Part shown: positions 35,085-43,823 of the stretch, piece by piece
How the letters are laid out: each line of letters begins with the position of its first letter
Position numbering within the stretch: position 1 is the stretch's first letter
Assembly (NCBI RefSeq): GCF_963675305.1
Contig: NZ_OY776147.1
Location: 372,001 to 436,000, forward strand
Direction: 5' to 3'
DNA length: 64,000 bases
From: an uncultured Hyphomonas sp.
GTDB taxonomy: Bacteria; Pseudomonadota; Alphaproteobacteria; Caulobacterales; Hyphomonadaceae
The notes under the pieces: generated by a model
Told to the model about the DNA's origin: nothing
What the model saw: the letters and a program-made list of their open reading frames with translations, nothing else
The model's database searches: none
Program-made: the position numbers and the translations under genes

Positions 35085-36545
35085 ATGAGCGGACACGAAT
35101 CCTCCTACACCCCGACCAACGGGTTTACCCGCTGGCTCGACTCGCGCCTGCCGATCATCCGGTTTGCCCAGGACACGGCGATCAACTTCCCGACTCCGAA
35201 GAACCTGAACTACTGGTACACGTTCGGCGGTATTCTGGCGGTCTGCCTTGCTGTGCAGATCATCACAGGCATCATTCTGGCCATGCACTACGAAGCCAGC
35301 GTCGATGGCGCTTTTGCTTCGGTCGAGCGCATCATGCGCGACGTGCCTTATGGCTGGCTGCTGCGTTACATCCACGCCAACGGCGCATCGATGTTCTTCC
35401 TCGCGGTCTATATCCACATGTTCCGCGGCCTCTATTACGGATCATACAAAGCGCCCCGCGAGATTCTCTGGATCCTCGGCTGTGTGATCTATCTTCTGAT
35501 GATGGCCACGGCGTTCCTCGGCTACATGCTGCCATGGGGCCAGATGTCCTTCCACGGCGCCAACGTGATCACCGGCCTGTTCGGTGCGATCCCGCTGATC
35601 GGCGAAAGCCTGCAGACCTGGATCCTTGGTGGACCGTCGATCGGTAACCAGACGCTGCAGCGCTTCTTCTCGCTGCACTATCTGCTGCCGTTCATGATTG
35701 CTGCTGTCGTGATCCTGCACATCTGGGCGCTGCACGTGCCTGGCAACAACAACCCGACCGGTGTTGAAGTTCAGGATGTCGAGAAGGAAACGGTTCCGTT
35801 CCACCCGTACTACACGGTGAAGGACGCCTTCGCGATCGTCATCTTCCTCATCATGTTCGCGGTGTTCGTCTTCTACGCACCGAACGTTCTGGGCCACGCT
35901 GACAACTATATCGAAGCCAACCCGCTGGTGACGCCTGCGCACATCGTGCCGGAATGGTACCTGCTGCCATTCTACGCGATCTTGCGTGCCATCACCTTCG
36001 ATCTCGGCCCGATCCCGGCCAAGCTGCTCGGCGTGATCTTCATGTTCGCAGCGATCGCCGTTCTGTTCGTGCTGCCATGGCTCGACACGTCGAAAGTGAA
36101 GTCCATGCGCTACCGTCCAGTGGCCAAGCAGTTCTTCTTCGGTTTCGTGGCGACCTGCATTCTGCTCGGCTGGTGCGGTGCGTCCGTGCCGACGGATCCG
36201 GTGATCAAGGCACTTCAGGGCCCGCCGACGCTGGTTGTCACCTATTCCGAGAACGGTTCGGAAGTGACGAGCGAGTACAAAGGCGGCGGTGAAGCCTATG
36301 AAGATGCGAAAAGCTTCATGGAAACGCTGCCGGCCGATGCCAGCCCGTCGCTGTCGGCCGTGCCGGCACCGACCTTCCAGTTCAAGCATCTCTCGCTGAT
36401 CCTGACCTTCTGCTACTTCGGCTACTTCATCGTCCTGTTCTTCATCGGCCTGACCGAGAAGCCGAAAGACGTGCCGGAATCCATCCACAAATCGATCCTG
36501 AAACGCCACAAGGCGTCGACGGCGACCGCCATTCCGGCGGAATAG
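35085..36545 (+). CDS. petB: Cytochrome b of the bc1 complex
   Basis: A 486-residue cytochrome b. The helices carry the heme ligands (RYIHANGASMFF, MFRGLYYG) and the quinol-site PEWY sequence (VPEWYLLPFYAILRA). The protein is about 50 residues longer than most alphaproteobacterial cytochromes b. The extra part is a hydrophilic stretch about residues 380-430 (ENGSEVTSEYKGGGE and PADASPSLSAV) between late helices. The middle member of petABC, it is bracketed by the Rieske and cytochrome c1 genes. Confidence 0.95.
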   Translation: MSGHESSYTPTNGFTRWLDSRLPIIRFAQDTAINFPTPKNLNYWYTFGGILAVCLAVQIITGIILAMHYEASVDGAFASVERIMRDVPYGWLLRYIHANGASMFFLAVYIHMFRGLYYGSYKAPREILWILGCVIYLLMMATAFLGYMLPWGQMSFHGANVITGLFGAIPLIGESLQTWILGGPSIGNQTLQRFFSLHYLLPFMIAAVVILHIWALHVPGNNNPTGVEVQDVEKETVPFHPYYTVKDAFAIVIFLIMFAVFVFYAPNVLGHADNYIEANPLVTPAHIVPEWYLLPFYAILRAITFDLGPIPAKLLGVIFMFAAIAVLFVLPWLDTSKVKSMRYRPVAKQFFFGFVATCILLGWCGASVPTDPVIKALQGPPTLVVTYSENGSEVTSEYKGGGEAYEDAKSFMETLPADASPSLSAVPAPTFQFKHLSLILTFCYFGYFIVLFFIGLTEKPKDVPESIHKSILKRHKASTATAIPAE

Positions 36546-36560
36546 GGAGCCAGGGGAACC

Positions 36561-37502
36561 ATGAAAGCGCTTCGACTCCTCACCGCCGGCCTGGCCGGAC
36601 TCATCTTCACCGCCGCGGCACACGCCGCCGGCGGCGCGGAACACCCGCACCCGCCTGAAGGCGGCTGGCCGTTCGAAGGCCCGACGGGCCAGTTCGACCA
36701 GGCCTCGCTGCAGCGCGGTTATCAGGTGTATCATCAGGTCTGTTCTTCGTGTCACTCGATGAAGCTGATGAGCTACCGGAACCTCGGTGAGCCGGGCGGT
36801 CCGTTCTACGATCCGGCCTATCCGAACCCGAACGACAACCCGTTCGTGAAAGCCCTGGCAGCCGAGAACGAAATTCTCAGCCCGACGCCGAACGATGTTG
36901 GCGATTTCGATTTTCGTCCGGCCACGCCTGCTGACACGTTCCGCAGCCCGTATGCGAACGTGGAAGCAGCCCGCGCAGCGAATGGCGGCGCAGCACCGCC
37001 GGATCTGTCGGTCATCACCAAGGCCCGCCATGGCGGTGCCAGCTATGTTTACCACCTCCTGTCGGGCTACCCGCACGATGACGCGCTCGTTGAGCGTGAA
37101 GTCGACGGCGAGACGGCAACCTATGTCGACATGTCGAAAATGGGCGGCCATGGCGGCGAGCACGGCGAAGGCTTCCTGAAGCTGAGCCCGGGCCAGTACT
37201 ACAACCCGTACATGGCCGGCGATACGACGCCGAACTTCGACGGTGACCCGCGTCACCCGCCGAAAGGTGGCTTCCTGGCCATGCCGCCGCAGCTGATCGA
37301 AGGCCGCGTCGAGTATATGGACGGCACCGAGGCAACGGTTGATCAGATGGCTTATGACGTCGCTCAGTTCCTGGCCTGGGCCGGTGAGCCGAAGCAGGAG
37401 CACCGCAAGTCGCTCGGCCTGGCTGTGATGGCCTACCTCCTCATCCTCGCTGTCCTGCTGTGGTTTTCCTACAAGCAGATCTGGCGGAAGATCGAACACT
37501 AG
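36561..37502 (+). CDS. petC: Cytochrome c1 of the bc1 complex
   Basis: A 313-residue cytochrome c1. A signal peptide (about 1-22, ending AHA) leads to the heme c motif CSSCH at 61-65, and a C-terminal membrane helix lies near 287-305. The LSVITKARHGG and TYVDMSKMGG segments fit the c1 fold and axial Met region. It passes electrons from the Rieske protein to soluble cytochrome c. A strong terminator follows 27 bases after the stop. Confidence 0.95.
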   Translation: MKALRLLTAGLAGLIFTAAAHAAGGAEHPHPPEGGWPFEGPTGQFDQASLQRGYQVYHQVCSSCHSMKLMSYRNLGEPGGPFYDPAYPNPNDNPFVKALAAENEILSPTPNDVGDFDFRPATPADTFRSPYANVEAARAANGGAAPPDLSVITKARHGGASYVYHLLSGYPHDDALVEREVDGETATYVDMSKMGGHGGEHGEGFLKLSPGQYYNPYMAGDTTPNFDGDPRHPPKGGFLAMPPQLIEGRVEYMDGTEATVDQMAYDVAQFLAWAGEPKQEHRKSLGLAVMAYLLILAVLLWFSYKQIWRKIEH

Positions 37503-37529
37503 GCGCCTCTCGCCAGTCAGTCAGATCAG

Positions 37530-37556
37530 AAAAGCCCCGGTTTTTCCGGGGCTTTT
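37530..37556 (+). terminator. Intrinsic terminator after petABC
   Basis: AAAAGCCCCGG (37530-37540) and CCGGGGCTTTT (37546-37556) form an 11-bp perfect stem with a TTTTT loop, followed by TT. It closes the pet operon. Confidence 0.92.
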
Positions 37557-37613
37557 TTCTTGCGGGCCCGGCATTTCCGCTCTTATCTTTCCGGCCCTCA
37601 GGTGGAGGGAAAG

Positions 37614-38150
37614 ATGGCTGAAGGTAAGTTCTTGAGTATTGCGAATGCTGCCGGGGCGATTGGCGGGGCCCTTGTGGGTGGCCTGGGTGTACTGTTTGCC
37701 CTGGGCGATACGTCTCCCAAATCCCTTTCGGGCATGGCGTCATCGCTTGATCGCATCGCTGAAAACCTTGAAAAAATACAGGATATTGACCCATCCTCGG
37801 CCGGCGATGCTGTCGATGTGCTGAACCGCGCAGACCAGATCAGCCGCAAGGTCGCCGAAAAGGCCGCAGGGTTGGAATTGCCCAATGTGGACGGTGTCCT
37901 GCTGACGGATGAAGGCATCGCGATCCCGGCAAAAGAGACCAAGACCATCGTGATGGGGAATGGCGAGCGGGTGAGCATGAGCTACCTCGACCGGACCACC
38001 AAGGGCTACACCATGACCATAAATGGCCAGGAGGGACTATTCCCGATCGGAGCGCATATCCACGCGTCCGAAGATGGAACCTGCTTCGTGGAGTTCCTGC
38101 GAACCGAAGACCACTTCTCCAAAGCGATTGTCAGGGCCGTTTGTGAGTGA
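37614..38150 (+). CDS. Hypothetical membrane-anchored protein
   Basis: A 178-residue protein that I cannot place. An N-terminal hydrophobic stretch (about 8-30, glycine-rich) could be a membrane anchor. A helical segment (about 40-85) follows, then a beta-like C-terminal domain (LLTDEGIAIPAKETK and YTMTINGQEGLFPIG). The ATG at 37614 has GGAGGGAAAG upstream and is preferred to a codon at 37560. It overlaps the acetyltransferase start by 8 bases, which suggests cotranscription. Confidence 0.6.
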   Translation: MAEGKFLSIANAAGAIGGALVGGLGVLFALGDTSPKSLSGMASSLDRIAENLEKIQDIDPSSAGDAVDVLNRADQISRKVAEKAAGLELPNVDGVLLTDEGIAIPAKETKTIVMGNGERVSMSYLDRTTKGYTMTINGQEGLFPIGAHIHASEDGTCFVEFLRTEDHFSKAIVRAVCE

Positions 38151-38664
38151 GCCTGCTGACGCCGGAAAGTCCGGCATCAGTCTCCGCCTGGCCGGTCCGG
38201 CCGAAGGTGCGCTCATCGAGACGCTGACACGCCGGATCTGGACCGGGCGGGTGTCAGAGGAATCGACTGTCTTCACCGAAACGCCCGAATCCGTTGCCGC
38301 GCAGCTGGAGAAGGGCGGGGGCGCCATCCTCTGCGATGGGCCAGAACCTATCGGGTCCGGCCGCTGGGTGCCTGTGCCGGGGCCTTCAGGGCAGGGGCTC
38401 TGGATGGAGATCAAACGGATCGGCGTGCTGGAAGCCTACCGCAAACGCGGTTTCGGGGAGGTCATTCTGAAAGCCCTCGAAGCGGCCGGCCGCGAAGCCG
38501 GGGCAGAGGGCGCGCAGCTCGCGGTCCGTCACGACCAGGTGAGGCTGGTCGACTTCTATGCCGGTCTTGGTTACGTGCTGGCGGATGATGTGGAACTGAC
38601 CACGCCCAACCCGCGTTCCCCGCCGCCCGTCGGCATGCGCAAACACTTCAGGACGAACACATGA
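38143..38664 (+). CDS. GNAT family N-acetyltransferase
   Basis: A 173-residue acetyltransferase. The acetyl-CoA site reads RIGVLEAYRKRGFGEVILKAL near 92-112, with the R-x-x-G-x-G arrangement, and a later YAGLGYV is the usual C-terminal feature. It begins with the GTG at 38143 inside the end of the preceding gene and ends in an ATGA overlap with the MTA phosphorylase gene. Acceptor unknown. Confidence 0.78.
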   Translation: MSEPADAGKSGISLRLAGPAEGALIETLTRRIWTGRVSEESTVFTETPESVAAQLEKGGGAILCDGPEPIGSGRWVPVPGPSGQGLWMEIKRIGVLEAYRKRGFGEVILKALEAAGREAGAEGAQLAVRHDQVRLVDFYAGLGYVLADDVELTTPNPRSPPPVGMRKHFRTNT

Positions 38665-39539
38665 GCAAATGGACCCTCGGCATCATTGGCGGCTCCGGCC
38701 TGTATGAAATCGATGGATTGGAAGACCGGCATGAAGAGACGGTCGATACGCCCTGGGGCGCGCCCTCCGATGCGTTGGTGCATGGGCGGATCGGCGATGT
38801 GAATCTGGTTTTCATTCCCCGTCACGGCCGCGGCCACCGTTTGTCGCCAAGCGAAGTACCTTACCGGGCAAACATCGCTGCGTTGAAAATGGCCGGGGTC
38901 ACGGATGTGCTGGCCATCTCCGCCTGTGGCAGCCTGCAGGAACAGTATGCACCGGGAGATTTCCTGGCTGCAGACCAGTTCATTGACCGCACATTTGCGC
39001 GGGCCAAGACCTTTTTCGGCGACGGAATGGTCGCGCACGTTTCCATGGCTCACCCGGTCTGTTCCCGGTTCAGCGCGATGGCCGCGGAAGCGGCTGAAGC
39101 GGTTGGGGCGAAGGTCCATCGCGGCGGGACCTATATCGCCATGGAAGGCCCGCAATTCTCGTCGCTCGCCGAATCAAAACTCTATCGCCAGTGGGGCTGC
39201 GACGTAATCGGCATGACCGCGATGCCCGAGGCGAAGCTCGCCCGCGAAGCGGAGCTGCCTTATGCCGTACTGGGTATGGTGACGGATTATGATTGCTGGC
39301 GCGAAGAGGAAGAGGCGGTCACGGTGACCAATGTGCTGGAAGTCATGGCCCGCAACAGTGCAATCGGCCGGAAAGCCGTTGTAAAACTGGCAGAAAGTCT
39401 GAGCGGAACGGAACGTACGCCGAGTCCGGACGGGATCGATACCTGCCTCGATTACGCTCTGATTACGGCGGAGGCCGCCCGGAATCTGGAAACGATCCAC
39501 AAGTTGCAGGTGATTGCGGGACGGGCCCTCAGCGGCTAA
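38661..39539 (+). CDS. mtnP: S-methyl-5'-thioadenosine phosphorylase
   Basis: A 292-residue nucleoside phosphorylase that cleaves methylthioadenosine to adenine and methylthioribose-1-phosphate in methionine salvage. Family features seen are IIGGSGLYEI, IPRHGRGH, SACGSLQE and IAMEGPQFSS near 170-180. The length fits. It overlaps the acetyltransferase by ATGA. No further salvage-cycle genes are in the window. Confidence 0.93.
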   Translation: MSKWTLGIIGGSGLYEIDGLEDRHEETVDTPWGAPSDALVHGRIGDVNLVFIPRHGRGHRLSPSEVPYRANIAALKMAGVTDVLAISACGSLQEQYAPGDFLAADQFIDRTFARAKTFFGDGMVAHVSMAHPVCSRFSAMAAEAAEAVGAKVHRGGTYIAMEGPQFSSLAESKLYRQWGCDVIGMTAMPEAKLAREAELPYAVLGMVTDYDCWREEEEAVTVTNVLEVMARNSAIGRKAVVKLAESLSGTERTPSPDGIDTCLDYALITAEAARNLETIHKLQVIAGRALSG

Positions 39540-39608
39540 GGTTTCCGTTCCATTAACCTGAACGGGCGCGGGGCTGGTGCGTTCGGGCTGATTGGAGGGG
39601 AGCTCAGA

Positions 39609-40646
39609 ATGAGTGAATCGCAGTTCTACACGTTCATCACCGGCGGGGTCTCTCTGATGATCGCCGCGGGGCTGCTGGTTGCCTGGCATCTCTGGCGCAT
39701 GCGCGAAGAGCATCAGGCCGGCATCGTTTCGGCCCTGGACGGGGTCAGCCATGAGTTGCGGATCAATCTCCAGCGCTTTGTCTCCGAACTCGGCCAGGTT
39801 CATGCCATTGAACAGGCCGGGCCAGACCTGCTGCTGCCGGTCCGCCATCCGCAGCTGGACGGCGTGAATGCCTCAATGATCCGGGCCAACCGCAATGCGC
39901 TGGCTGTGATTGGCAACACTTATCAGGAACTCGAAGCCCGCAAGATGGCGCTGCGCGCGGCGCTGGCGCAGGGCCGTGATCCTGTCGACTCGCTGGACGA
40001 CGCGATGGATGCCACGATCAACGGCATCGCGACGCTCTATATGTGGGAGGTGCACAATGGCGCCCGGCCGTCAGAAGTGGGCCGTGTCCGTTCCTGGGAT
40101 GTCCGTGACTGGATGAAAGGGCACAATTTCACCCAGCAGTCGCTGCCCGGCATGTATCTGCGGGATGAAGTGGTTGAGCGCCTGCGGGCCTATGGCCTGC
40201 ATCTCACGCCAAAGCCGCTGACCCATACGGCGCACGAATATTATTCCATGCAATACGACCGGAAGGCCGACGTCCACGCGCCATTCGGCCGCCGCAAGAC
40301 TCCGGAGCAGCTGGAAGAGGCTGCGCGCAAGGCTGAGGAGAAGGCAGCGAAGAAAGCCGCCAAGCAAGCCGAGAAAGAAGCGCGCAAGGCTGCCAAGGCA
40401 GCTGAAAAAGCCGAGAAGGACGCCGCTGCCGAGGCGGAGAAAGACGCAAAAAAAGCCGCAGCACTCGCCGCCACGGATGAGGTGGTGGATGAGGGGCAGG
40501 CTTTTGCAGAGCAACCCGTCGACGAGACCTATGAAGAAGGCCAGGTCTTCCATTCATCCCATGACGACTCCGCAGACATGACGGACGAGGATGAAGATGA
40601 TTACGGCATGATGGAAGACGCCGAGACGAACACCCGTCCGAACTAG
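39609..40646 (+). CDS. Unknown membrane protein with KA-rich coiled coil and acidic tail
   Basis: A 345-residue protein of unknown function. One N-terminal helix (about 9-28) anchors it, followed by a helical domain (about 40-220). Residues 225-285 are almost entirely Lys, Ala and Glu, arranged as a likely coiled coil or single alpha-helix (TPEQLEEAARKAEEKAAKKA). The final 60 residues are acidic (MTDEDEDDYGMMEDAE). The GGAGGGGAG sequence near 39594-39602 supports the ATG. No enzyme motif is seen. A scaffolding or envelope role is possible, but not supported beyond this architecture. Confidence 0.6.
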   Translation: MSESQFYTFITGGVSLMIAAGLLVAWHLWRMREEHQAGIVSALDGVSHELRINLQRFVSELGQVHAIEQAGPDLLLPVRHPQLDGVNASMIRANRNALAVIGNTYQELEARKMALRAALAQGRDPVDSLDDAMDATINGIATLYMWEVHNGARPSEVGRVRSWDVRDWMKGHNFTQQSLPGMYLRDEVVERLRAYGLHLTPKPLTHTAHEYYSMQYDRKADVHAPFGRRKTPEQLEEAARKAEEKAAKKAAKQAEKEARKAAKAAEKAEKDAAAEAEKDAKKAAALAATDEVVDEGQAFAEQPVDETYEEGQVFHSSHDDSADMTDEDEDDYGMMEDAETNTRPN

Positions 40647-40655
40647 GCGTCCCGG

Positions 40656-42182
40656 TCAGCGCTTCATGCTGCCGAGAATGCCGCGCAGGATATAACGCGT
40701 GAATTCACGGGCCGCCGAACGCGCGGCCTGATTGCCGGCTTTCTGCAAAGGCGACATGCGGCGGGACCGGCTGGATGTCTTCTTTGCCCGGGCCTTTTTC
40801 TTCTCCAGCTCTTCCTTCGCTTTTTCTTCCTCCTTGGCCAGACGCTCTGCTTCCTTGGCGGCTTTGGCTTCCTTGGCTTCAAGGATTTCGTAGGCGGACT
40901 CGCGGTCGACCACGCCTTCATATTTGCCTGCGACGGGGCTCTCGTTCATCACTTTCTTGCGCTCGGTATCTTCGGCCGGGCCGAGCCGTGAAGCGGGCGG
41001 ACGAACCACCGTATGCTGAACAATGCTCGGTGCGCCCTTTTTGTCGAGTGTCGAGACCAGCGCTTCGCCCACACCGAGCGTCGTGATCACTTCTTCGGTG
41101 TCAAAAGCCGGGTTCGGACGGAAGGAGTCCGCGGCCGCGCGCACGCCTTTGCGTTCAGCCGGCGTGTAGGCGCGCAGGGCATGCTGGAACCGGTTGCCGA
41201 GCTGCGCCAGCACGCTTTCCGGCAGGTCGCGCGGGTTCTGCGTCACGAAGAACACACCGACGCCCTTTGAGCGGATCAGGCGCACGACCTGTTCGATTTT
41301 CTGGAGCAGGGCGGAGGGCGTGTCGTCAAACAGAAGGTGGGCTTCGTCGAAGAAGAAGACGAGTTTGGGTTTGTCCGGGTCGCCCACTTCCGGCAGCTGT
41401 TCGAACAGTTCCGACAAAAGCCAGAGCAGGAAGGTGGAATAGAGTTTCGGGCTGTTGATGAGGCGAGTGGAATCCAGCACGCTGACAACACCCCGGCCAT
41501 CGGTGGTGGTTCGCATCATGTCCGCCAGTTCAAGGGCCGGCTCCCCAAAGAAGTGTTCGGCCCCTTCGCGTTCCATGACCAGCAGGTTGCGCTGCAGGGC
41601 GCCCAGCGAGGCCGAGGCGATGTTGCCGTATTCCTTGCTGAGCTCGTCGCGGATTTCCTTGTCGCTCATATGGGCGAGCAGTTTGCGCAGGTCTTTGAGA
41701 TCCAGCAGAAGGAGGCCGTTGTCGTCGGCATATTCGAAGGCAATGTTCAGCACACCTTCCTGCGCATCGGTCAGCCCCATCAGGCGTGACAGCAGCAGCG
41801 GGCCCATTTCCGAAATGGTTGTGCGGACAGGGTGGCCTTTCTCTCCGAACAGATCCCAGAAAATGGTCGGGGCACCGGCATAGGAATAGTCCGCCAGGCC
41901 GATCTTTTCGGCACGGGAGACGAGCTTCGGGTGCAGCGGATGCTTCTCGCTGCCGGGCACGCAGATGCCGGAGAGGTCGCCCTTCACATCAGCGCAGAAG
42001 ACCGGAACGCCGGCATCGGAAAAGCCCTGGGCGAGGATCTGCAGCGTGACGGTCTTGCCTGTGCCGGTCGCGCCGGCGACCAGGCCGTGGCGGTTGGCGA
42101 TCTTCAGCAGCAGTTCCTGTGCGACGTCCGGTTTGCCGGTTCCGTTCGCGTCTGCGCCGCCGATGAAAATGGAATCTGTCAT
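40656..42182 (-). CDS. HerA-like / DUF853 helicase-type ATPase
   Basis: A 508-residue ATPase of the HerA-like DUF853 group. Walker A GATGTGKT is at 37-44, and Walker B appears as KLVFFFDEAHLLFDD near 268-282, with FVTQNPRDLP as a sensor. Residues from about 430 onward are Lys/Glu/Ala-rich (AKEAERLAKEEEKAKEELEK) followed by a basic end. Such proteins resemble DNA-pumping ATPases, but their function in this branch is unproved. It stands alone and convergent with the KA-rich protein gene, 9 bases apart. Confidence 0.86.
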   Translation of the reverse strand: MTDSIFIGGADANGTGKPDVAQELLLKIANRHGLVAGATGTGKTVTLQILAQGFSDAGVPVFCADVKGDLSGICVPGSEKHPLHPKLVSRAEKIGLADYSYAGAPTIFWDLFGEKGHPVRTTISEMGPLLLSRLMGLTDAQEGVLNIAFEYADDNGLLLLDLKDLRKLLAHMSDKEIRDELSKEYGNIASASLGALQRNLLVMEREGAEHFFGEPALELADMMRTTTDGRGVVSVLDSTRLINSPKLYSTFLLWLLSELFEQLPEVGDPDKPKLVFFFDEAHLLFDDTPSALLQKIEQVVRLIRSKGVGVFFVTQNPRDLPESVLAQLGNRFQHALRAYTPAERKGVRAAADSFRPNPAFDTEEVITTLGVGEALVSTLDKKGAPSIVQHTVVRPPASRLGPAEDTERKKVMNESPVAGKYEGVVDRESAYEILEAKEAKAAKEAERLAKEEEKAKEELEKKKARAKKTSSRSRRMSPLQKAGNQAARSAAREFTRYILRGILGSMKR

Positions 42183-42342
42183 GGGTGCCCCGCCTCTTTA
42201 TTTCCTGCCGGGACGCTAGAGAATTCGCCGGATTCGGCAAGGGGCGGGGTGTAACCGGCCAGTCGGAACCTGGGCAGCGGCCGGATGCTTGACGACGGGC
42301 GGGGCTGGCGCCACGCTTGGCCAAAGCCAAGGGGGAACGGAA

Positions 42343-43464
42343 ATGAGCCGCGCTGCCACCACCGGAATCTGGGTCATCGCAACAGGTGTGATCATCGCAT
42401 TCCTGTACTGGACGCGGGCCATACTGGCGCCGTTCGCGCTGGCTGTTTTCCTGTTCCTGACCATCGAGGGCTTTGCCACGATGATCGACAACTGGACCCG
42501 TTTCCTGAAGATCGGCCATGCGCGTGTCATCGCGATCCTGCTGGTGCTCAGCGGCTTCATTGGCTTCATCGGATTGATGGCCAATGGCATCGCAGAGTTC
42601 GGGCGCGATGCCGGGGAATATGAGACCAAGATCAATGGCCTGATCAGCGACGCCTATGAAGTCGTGCACATGACTGGGGCGCCGACTTTGCAGGAATTGC
42701 TGTTCAACGAAACCGGCCAGCGTTTCTTCGCCACGATTGCCAATGCGACGGGAGACCTGTCGGGCGATGTGGTGCTGATCCTGATCTATGTCGCTTTCCT
42801 GTTCCTTGCCCAATCCGGCTGGACGCGGAAACTCGACAACATGTTCCCGGAAACCGAAGCCCGTGCCCAGGTCCGGGCAGTCGGGGACGAGGCCCGACGG
42901 GGAATTGAAAGCTATCTCTGGACGCAGACCGTGATTTCAGCCCTCATCACGGTGCTTACCTATTGTTCACTGCTGGTGCTCGGCGTGAAGAATGCGCTGT
43001 TTTTATCAGCGCTGATTTTCGTCCTGAACTATATCCCGACCGTCGGATCGATCGTTGCAGCGATGGTGCCGCCGCTCTTTGCGCTGGTGCAGCCCAGCAT
43101 GCCGGCCTGGGTTCCGGGCATGCCACCGCAGGATACCTACATCTATGCCGGGCTGGTCCTGGCGGTTGTCAGCTTCTGGCAGTTCTCGATCGGGAACTTC
43201 ATCCAGCCGCGCATGATGGGAGAATCACTCAACCTGTCGTCGTTGGTCGTGTTGCTGGCGCTGGCCATTTGGGGCGTGATCTGGGGCATTCCGGGCATGT
43301 TCCTGTCAGCCCCGCTGACCGTGCTGATGATGGTGCTGTTCGCGCAGTCCGAAGCGACACGCTGGATCGCGATCCTGTTGTCCTCAGATGGCAACCCGCA
43401 GGGCAAGGGAGGGCTTCAGCCAGAGCGAGTTACAGTTGGTGCTGCACAAGACGGTGGAGCCTAA
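42343..43464 (+). CDS. AI-2E family transporter
   Basis: A 373-residue membrane protein with about seven hydrophobic helices of the AI-2E (PerM/TqsA) family. The C-terminal NYIPTVGSIVAAMVPPLFAL and FIQPRMMGESLNLSSLVVL segments are the signature. Members export autoinducer-2 or act as Na+/H+ antiporters, and the substrate here is not evident. The ATG at 42343 has GGGGGAACGGAA before it and is preferred to a codon at 42289. Confidence 0.88.
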   Translation: MSRAATTGIWVIATGVIIAFLYWTRAILAPFALAVFLFLTIEGFATMIDNWTRFLKIGHARVIAILLVLSGFIGFIGLMANGIAEFGRDAGEYETKINGLISDAYEVVHMTGAPTLQELLFNETGQRFFATIANATGDLSGDVVLILIYVAFLFLAQSGWTRKLDNMFPETEARAQVRAVGDEARRGIESYLWTQTVISALITVLTYCSLLVLGVKNALFLSALIFVLNYIPTVGSIVAAMVPPLFALVQPSMPAWVPGMPPQDTYIYAGLVLAVVSFWQFSIGNFIQPRMMGESLNLSSLVVLLALAIWGVIWGIPGMFLSAPLTVLMMVLFAQSEATRWIAILLSSDGNPQGKGGLQPERVTVGAAQDGGA

Positions 43465-43823
43465 AACCAATTCATGGCAATTCACAACTGTACCGCGATC
43501 TGAACGACTCACGCTCTCAGTATTTCAGGAATTTGCAAGTGGACTGATTTGCCGCTCTTGCGGATAAAATGTCCGACATAATATACGATATAAAGCGATC
43601 AGGCCTCCGCGTGCGTCCCCCCACCCAGCCTGCGGACCAAAGGCCTGTAGGACCCGCCGGACACGTCCCCGTTCGGCGGGTCCGTTTTATTTGGGCAGAA
43701 ATGTTCGCTGTTCGCCAGCGCAACACGAAAGTTTCAATTGAAACCACCAAGTTGAAGGAATAGGTGACCCGCGTTAGACCGGAGCAACACCGAATCCTTC
43801 CTCTTTGTGTGTGAGTCATTTCC
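43465..43823. other. Intergenic region before the NAD-GDH gene
   Basis: This 359-base gap has no convincing gene: the small frame at 43569-43763 has a composition unlike its neighbours and no ribosome-binding site. It contains an AT-rich stretch (TAATATACGATATAAAG near 43578) that could hold a promoter. A strong hairpin lies at 43650-43692. The final 60 bases lead into the gdh start with a TTGTGTGTGAGTCATTTCC region. A small RNA is possible. Confidence 0.4.
43650..43692 (+). terminator. Intrinsic terminator in the gap before gdh
   Basis: GGACCCGCCG (43650-43659) pairs exactly with CGGCGGGTCC (43674-43683), with a 14-base loop, and GTTTTATTT follows. It could end the AI-2E transcript or a small RNA starting near 43580. 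Confidence 0.75.

Noticed and set aside
43569..43763. Small open frame before gdh
   Set aside because: It spans the strong terminator at 43650-43692 and has no plausible start signal.
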